From NCBI RefSeq assembly GCF_004006535.1, contig NZ_RLIH01000002.1, positions 186,001 through 250,000 on the forward strand: a DNA stretch of 64,000 nucleotides, given 5' to 3'. Below, one piece after another: positions 61,935 to 64,000 of this stretch. This stretch comes from Anaerosphaera multitolerans (GTDB taxonomy: Bacteria > Bacillota > Clostridia > Tissierellales > Peptoniphilaceae). The position numbers and the translations under genes were made by a program. The notes beneath the pieces are model-generated. The model had not been told where the DNA came from. It was given only the letters and a program-made list of their open reading frames with translations, and made no database searches. The stretch's first letter is position 1. Every line of letters begins with the position of its first letter.

Positions 61935-63470
61935 ATGGATAAAGTAATAAAGATTAACGGAAGTGATTTGACTATTGAAGATGTAGTAGCTGTTGCAAGA
62001 TATGGTGCAAAAGTTGAACTTGATGAAAATCAAAAGGCTGCAATTTTGGAGTCAAGACAGTATATTGAAGATACATTGGAGAGAGGTCAAGCTGTATACG
62101 GTATTAATACAGGATTTGGTAAGTTTTGTGAAACGGCTATTTCAGATGAAGAGCTGGACCTACTACAGAAAAATTTAATTTACTCAGATGCTTGTGGAGT
62201 AGGAGAACCTTTTGATACAGAAATAGTAAGAGCTATGTTGCTGCTTCGTGCAAATGCTGTGTGTAAGGGATACTCAGGAGTTTTAATGAGAACTATTGAC
62301 TGTATGATAAATATGCTAAATGCAGGAGTACACCCAATAGTTAGAGAAAAGGGTTCTGTTGGTGCTTCGGGAGATTTATGTCCTTTAGCCCATATGGTAC
62401 TTCCGATGATGGGAGAAGGCGAAGCGGAATATAAAGATGAAGTTCTTCCGGGTGCAGAGGCTATGAAAAGAGCTGGAGTAGATACGATTGTTCTAAAGGC
62501 TAAGGAAGGCCTGGCGCTTATTAACGGAACTCAGGCTATGATGGGTAATGCAGTTCTTGCTGTCTATGATGCTGAAAAGCTACTTAAAGAGGCTGACATT
62601 GTAACTTCTTTGACCTTTGATGCTCTTGAGGGAATTATAGATGCTTATGATGAAAGAGTTCATTTAGTAAGACCGCACCAAGGACAAATTGATGTTGCTG
62701 AAAATCTAAGAAGATTACTTGAAGGAAGTGGTAGAGTTACAAGACAAGGACAAAAGAGAATGCAGGACAGCTATAGTTTAAGGTGTGTTCCTCAAATTCA
62801 CGGTGCATCAAGACTTGCTTTTGAGTATGTGAAAAAGACTGTGGAGACAGAAATTAATTCAGTAACAGACAATCCTTTAATCTTCCCTGGTGAAGATGGG
62901 GCATGTATTTCAGGAGGAAACTTCCACGGTCAGCCAATTGCAATTGCAATGGATACTTTGGGAATTTTAGTATCTGAAATTGCAAACGTATCTGAAAGAA
63001 GGATTGAAAAGATGGTAAACCCTGCACTTTCACACGGCCTACCTGCATTTCTAATTGCAAATGGAGGAGTAAATGACGGTTTTATGATTCCTCAATACGT
63101 TGCTGCAGCGTTGGTATCTGAAAATAAAGTTTTAGCCCATCCTGCAAGTGTGGACTCCATACCTACATCTGCAAATCAGGAAGATCACGTAAGTATGGGT
63201 ACAATAGGTGCAAGAAAAGCCAGAACAATATTAAACCATGCTCAACATGTAATTAGTATTGAGCTTTTATGTGCAGCTCAGGCAGCTGATTTTGGCTCTA
63301 TAGAAAAATTGGGCAAGGGTTCAAGAGAAGCTTATAATACAATGAGAGAAAAAGTTGATTATATGGAGAATGATGTAATATTCTATCCTGATATGGATAA
63401 GGCCTTTGAACTTGTAGAAAAACATGAACTTTTAGATAGGGTGGAAAGAGTAGTTGGAGAATTAAAATAA
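61935..63470 (+). CDS. hutH: Histidine ammonia-lyase
   Basis: A 511-residue HutH, first enzyme of histidine degradation, releasing ammonia to give trans-urocanate. The autocatalytic MIO cofactor forms from A144-S145-G146 in GSVGASGDLCPLAH. Other signatures are YGINTGFGKF, QDSYSLRCVPQIHG and SANQEDHVSMG. The frame opens at a TTG at 61923; I choose ATG 61935, which matches the family start. It is the last gene of the operon before a hairpin terminator, though its enzyme acts first. Confidence 0.97.
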   Translation: MDKVIKINGSDLTIEDVVAVARYGAKVELDENQKAAILESRQYIEDTLERGQAVYGINTGFGKFCETAISDEELDLLQKNLIYSDACGVGEPFDTEIVRAMLLLRANAVCKGYSGVLMRTIDCMINMLNAGVHPIVREKGSVGASGDLCPLAHMVLPMMGEGEAEYKDEVLPGAEAMKRAGVDTIVLKAKEGLALINGTQAMMGNAVLAVYDAEKLLKEADIVTSLTFDALEGIIDAYDERVHLVRPHQGQIDVAENLRRLLEGSGRVTRQGQKRMQDSYSLRCVPQIHGASRLAFEYVKKTVETEINSVTDNPLIFPGEDGACISGGNFHGQPIAIAMDTLGILVSEIANVSERRIEKMVNPALSHGLPAFLIANGGVNDGFMIPQYVAAALVSENKVLAHPASVDSIPTSANQEDHVSMGTIGARKARTILNHAQHVISIELLCAAQAADFGSIEKLGKGSREAYNTMREKVDYMENDVIFYPDMDKAFELVEKHELLDRVERVVGELK

Positions 63471-63475
63471 ATTTT

Positions 63476-63507
63476 AAAGCACTGAAATTTATATCAGTGC
63501 TTTTTTA
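63476..63507 (+). terminator. Intrinsic terminator of the hut operon
   Basis: Stem AAAGCACTGA (63476-63485) / TCAGTGCTTT (63494-63503) with a T-run. The stretch 63508-63739 beyond it shows no gene or recognisable element. Confidence 0.9.
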
Positions 63508-63739
63508 ATGGGATGGTATTTTCTAATCATTAAAAAATGGAGTTGTTTTATAAATATTATTATGACAGGAGTGAATAAACCATAACTACACCTAAGCTAT
63601 TGTAATTGTATTATTTGATAGAGATAGGTTTGAAATTAAAGGAGATAGAAGTCATATAATAAATTTTTAATAAGTGAAAAATATTTAAGAAATTTAAAGT
63701 AATGTGATTGTTAACTGTTAAAATTAAAAATTAAAAACA

Positions 63740-63771
63740 TTAACGGTAGATTAACGAAATTTTGATATAAT
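63740..63771 (+). promoter_or_regulatory. SARP-type promoter of the second M20 peptidase gene
   Basis: TTAACGG (63740-63746), 4 bases, TTAACGA (63751-63757), 8 bases, TATAAT (63766-63771). The -35 position has no consensus. Leader of about 125 bases. Confidence 0.75.
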
Positions 63772-63902
63772 ATGAAAAATTTAGAAAACAACAATTATTT
63801 GATTAATTTGGCACCTAGCATATAAATTTAAAACATTATTTAATCTAATTTTATTTGGCTTGTTTAAATTTTAAAAATTTTAATATAGAGAAAGGAGTAG
63901 AA

Positions 63903-64000
63903 ATGTTAGAGGAAAAATTAATTAAGAGTATTGAAAAATATAAAGAAGAAGCCTTTGCATTAAACGAGTACCTATTTAACAATCCTGAAATTTCAGGGCA
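63903..64000 (+). CDS. M20-family peptidase, second copy, truncated by window end
   Basis: The first 32 codons of a paralogue of the M20 gene at 58843. LEEKLIKSIEKYKEEAFA and LNEYLFNNPE match that protein almost residue for residue. It starts with ATG behind AAAGGAG. Unlike copy 1 it has its own SARP-type promoter, so it begins a new transcription unit that continues beyond the window. Function is expected to be the same: zinc-dependent cleavage of an amino-acid-containing amide or dipeptide. Confidence 0.8.
   Translation, partial: MLEEKLIKSIEKYKEEAFALNEYLFNNPEISG

Noticed and set aside
63508-63739. Small gene or relic between the hut terminator and the last promoter
   Set aside because: All frames are short and AT-biased, and no ribosome binding site leads into a coding-like stretch.

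Overview
The window is AT-rich, densely coded DNA from a low-GC Gram-positive anaerobe. Ribosome binding sites are mostly GAGGTGA or AGGAGG, and TTG and GTG starts are common. The metabolic content (histidine, glutamate and 5-oxoproline use, a GlmL homologue, a glutamate dehydrogenase resembling that of Peptoniphilus asaccharolyticus, SLH-anchored surface protein) points to an amino-acid-fermenting member of the Tissierellia, probably Peptoniphilaceae. That placement is inference. No rRNA, tRNA, CRISPR array, prophage or intact insertion sequence was seen; one short IS3-type transposase relic was found.

Layout. 1-6225: AbgT transporter end, then on the minus strand class I aldolase, an AbgA-type aminohydrolase, an FG-GAP-type protein and a DUF3160 lipoprotein. 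6366-9638: plus-strand housekeeping genes (RNase H with viroplasmin domain, dCMP deaminase, MscL with a zinc ribbon, a frameshifted patatin, a Nudix hydrolase). 9639-16034: cell-surface and stress genes (a 3D/G5 wall protein behind an array of WalR-like boxes, a HAAS-type membrane protein, a CIRCE-controlled Hsp20, and a large SLH protein with internal repeats). 16110-20628: nicotinate phosphoribosyltransferase, radical SAM protein, an unknown, a HAD phosphatase and a TRIC-type channel. 20790-25266: 5-oxoprolinase island pxpA-ycsG-pxpB-pxpC-ycsI. 25493-33340: FNT channel, glutamate dehydrogenase, and a DUF3798 binding-protein ABC transporter. 33619-45140: AEC transporter, SAM-I riboswitch plus metK, recD2, comFC, YihY, a two-component system, an FUSC protein with an unknown partner, and hpf behind tandem DnaA boxes.

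45447-64000 is the most interesting part. A three-gene unit encodes an unknown protein, an AfsR/SARP-like regulator (winged helix, BTAD, ATPase, TPR) and an orphan GlmL-type ATPase. It is followed by a histidine-utilisation cluster: hutU, a YjiH protein, two near-identical antiporter-like permeases, hutI, an M20 peptidase, fchA, a class III aminotransferase and hutH; a second M20 gene runs off the end. Three promoters share one architecture, TTAACGG-N4-TTAACGR-N8-TATAAT (first repeat ATAACGG at hutU), with no consensus -35. They lie before the regulator unit, before hutU and before the final M20 gene. This is the geometry described for SARP activators in Streptomyces and suggests a SARP-controlled histidine or histidyl-peptide regulon in a Firmicute. 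The M20 peptidase and the GabT-like aminotransferase raise the possibility that carnosine-like beta-alanyl-histidine peptides are the substrate.

Several modules converge on glutamate: p-aminobenzoyl-glutamate cleavage, 5-oxoproline hydrolysis, histidine breakdown, and its oxidation by glutamate dehydrogenase.
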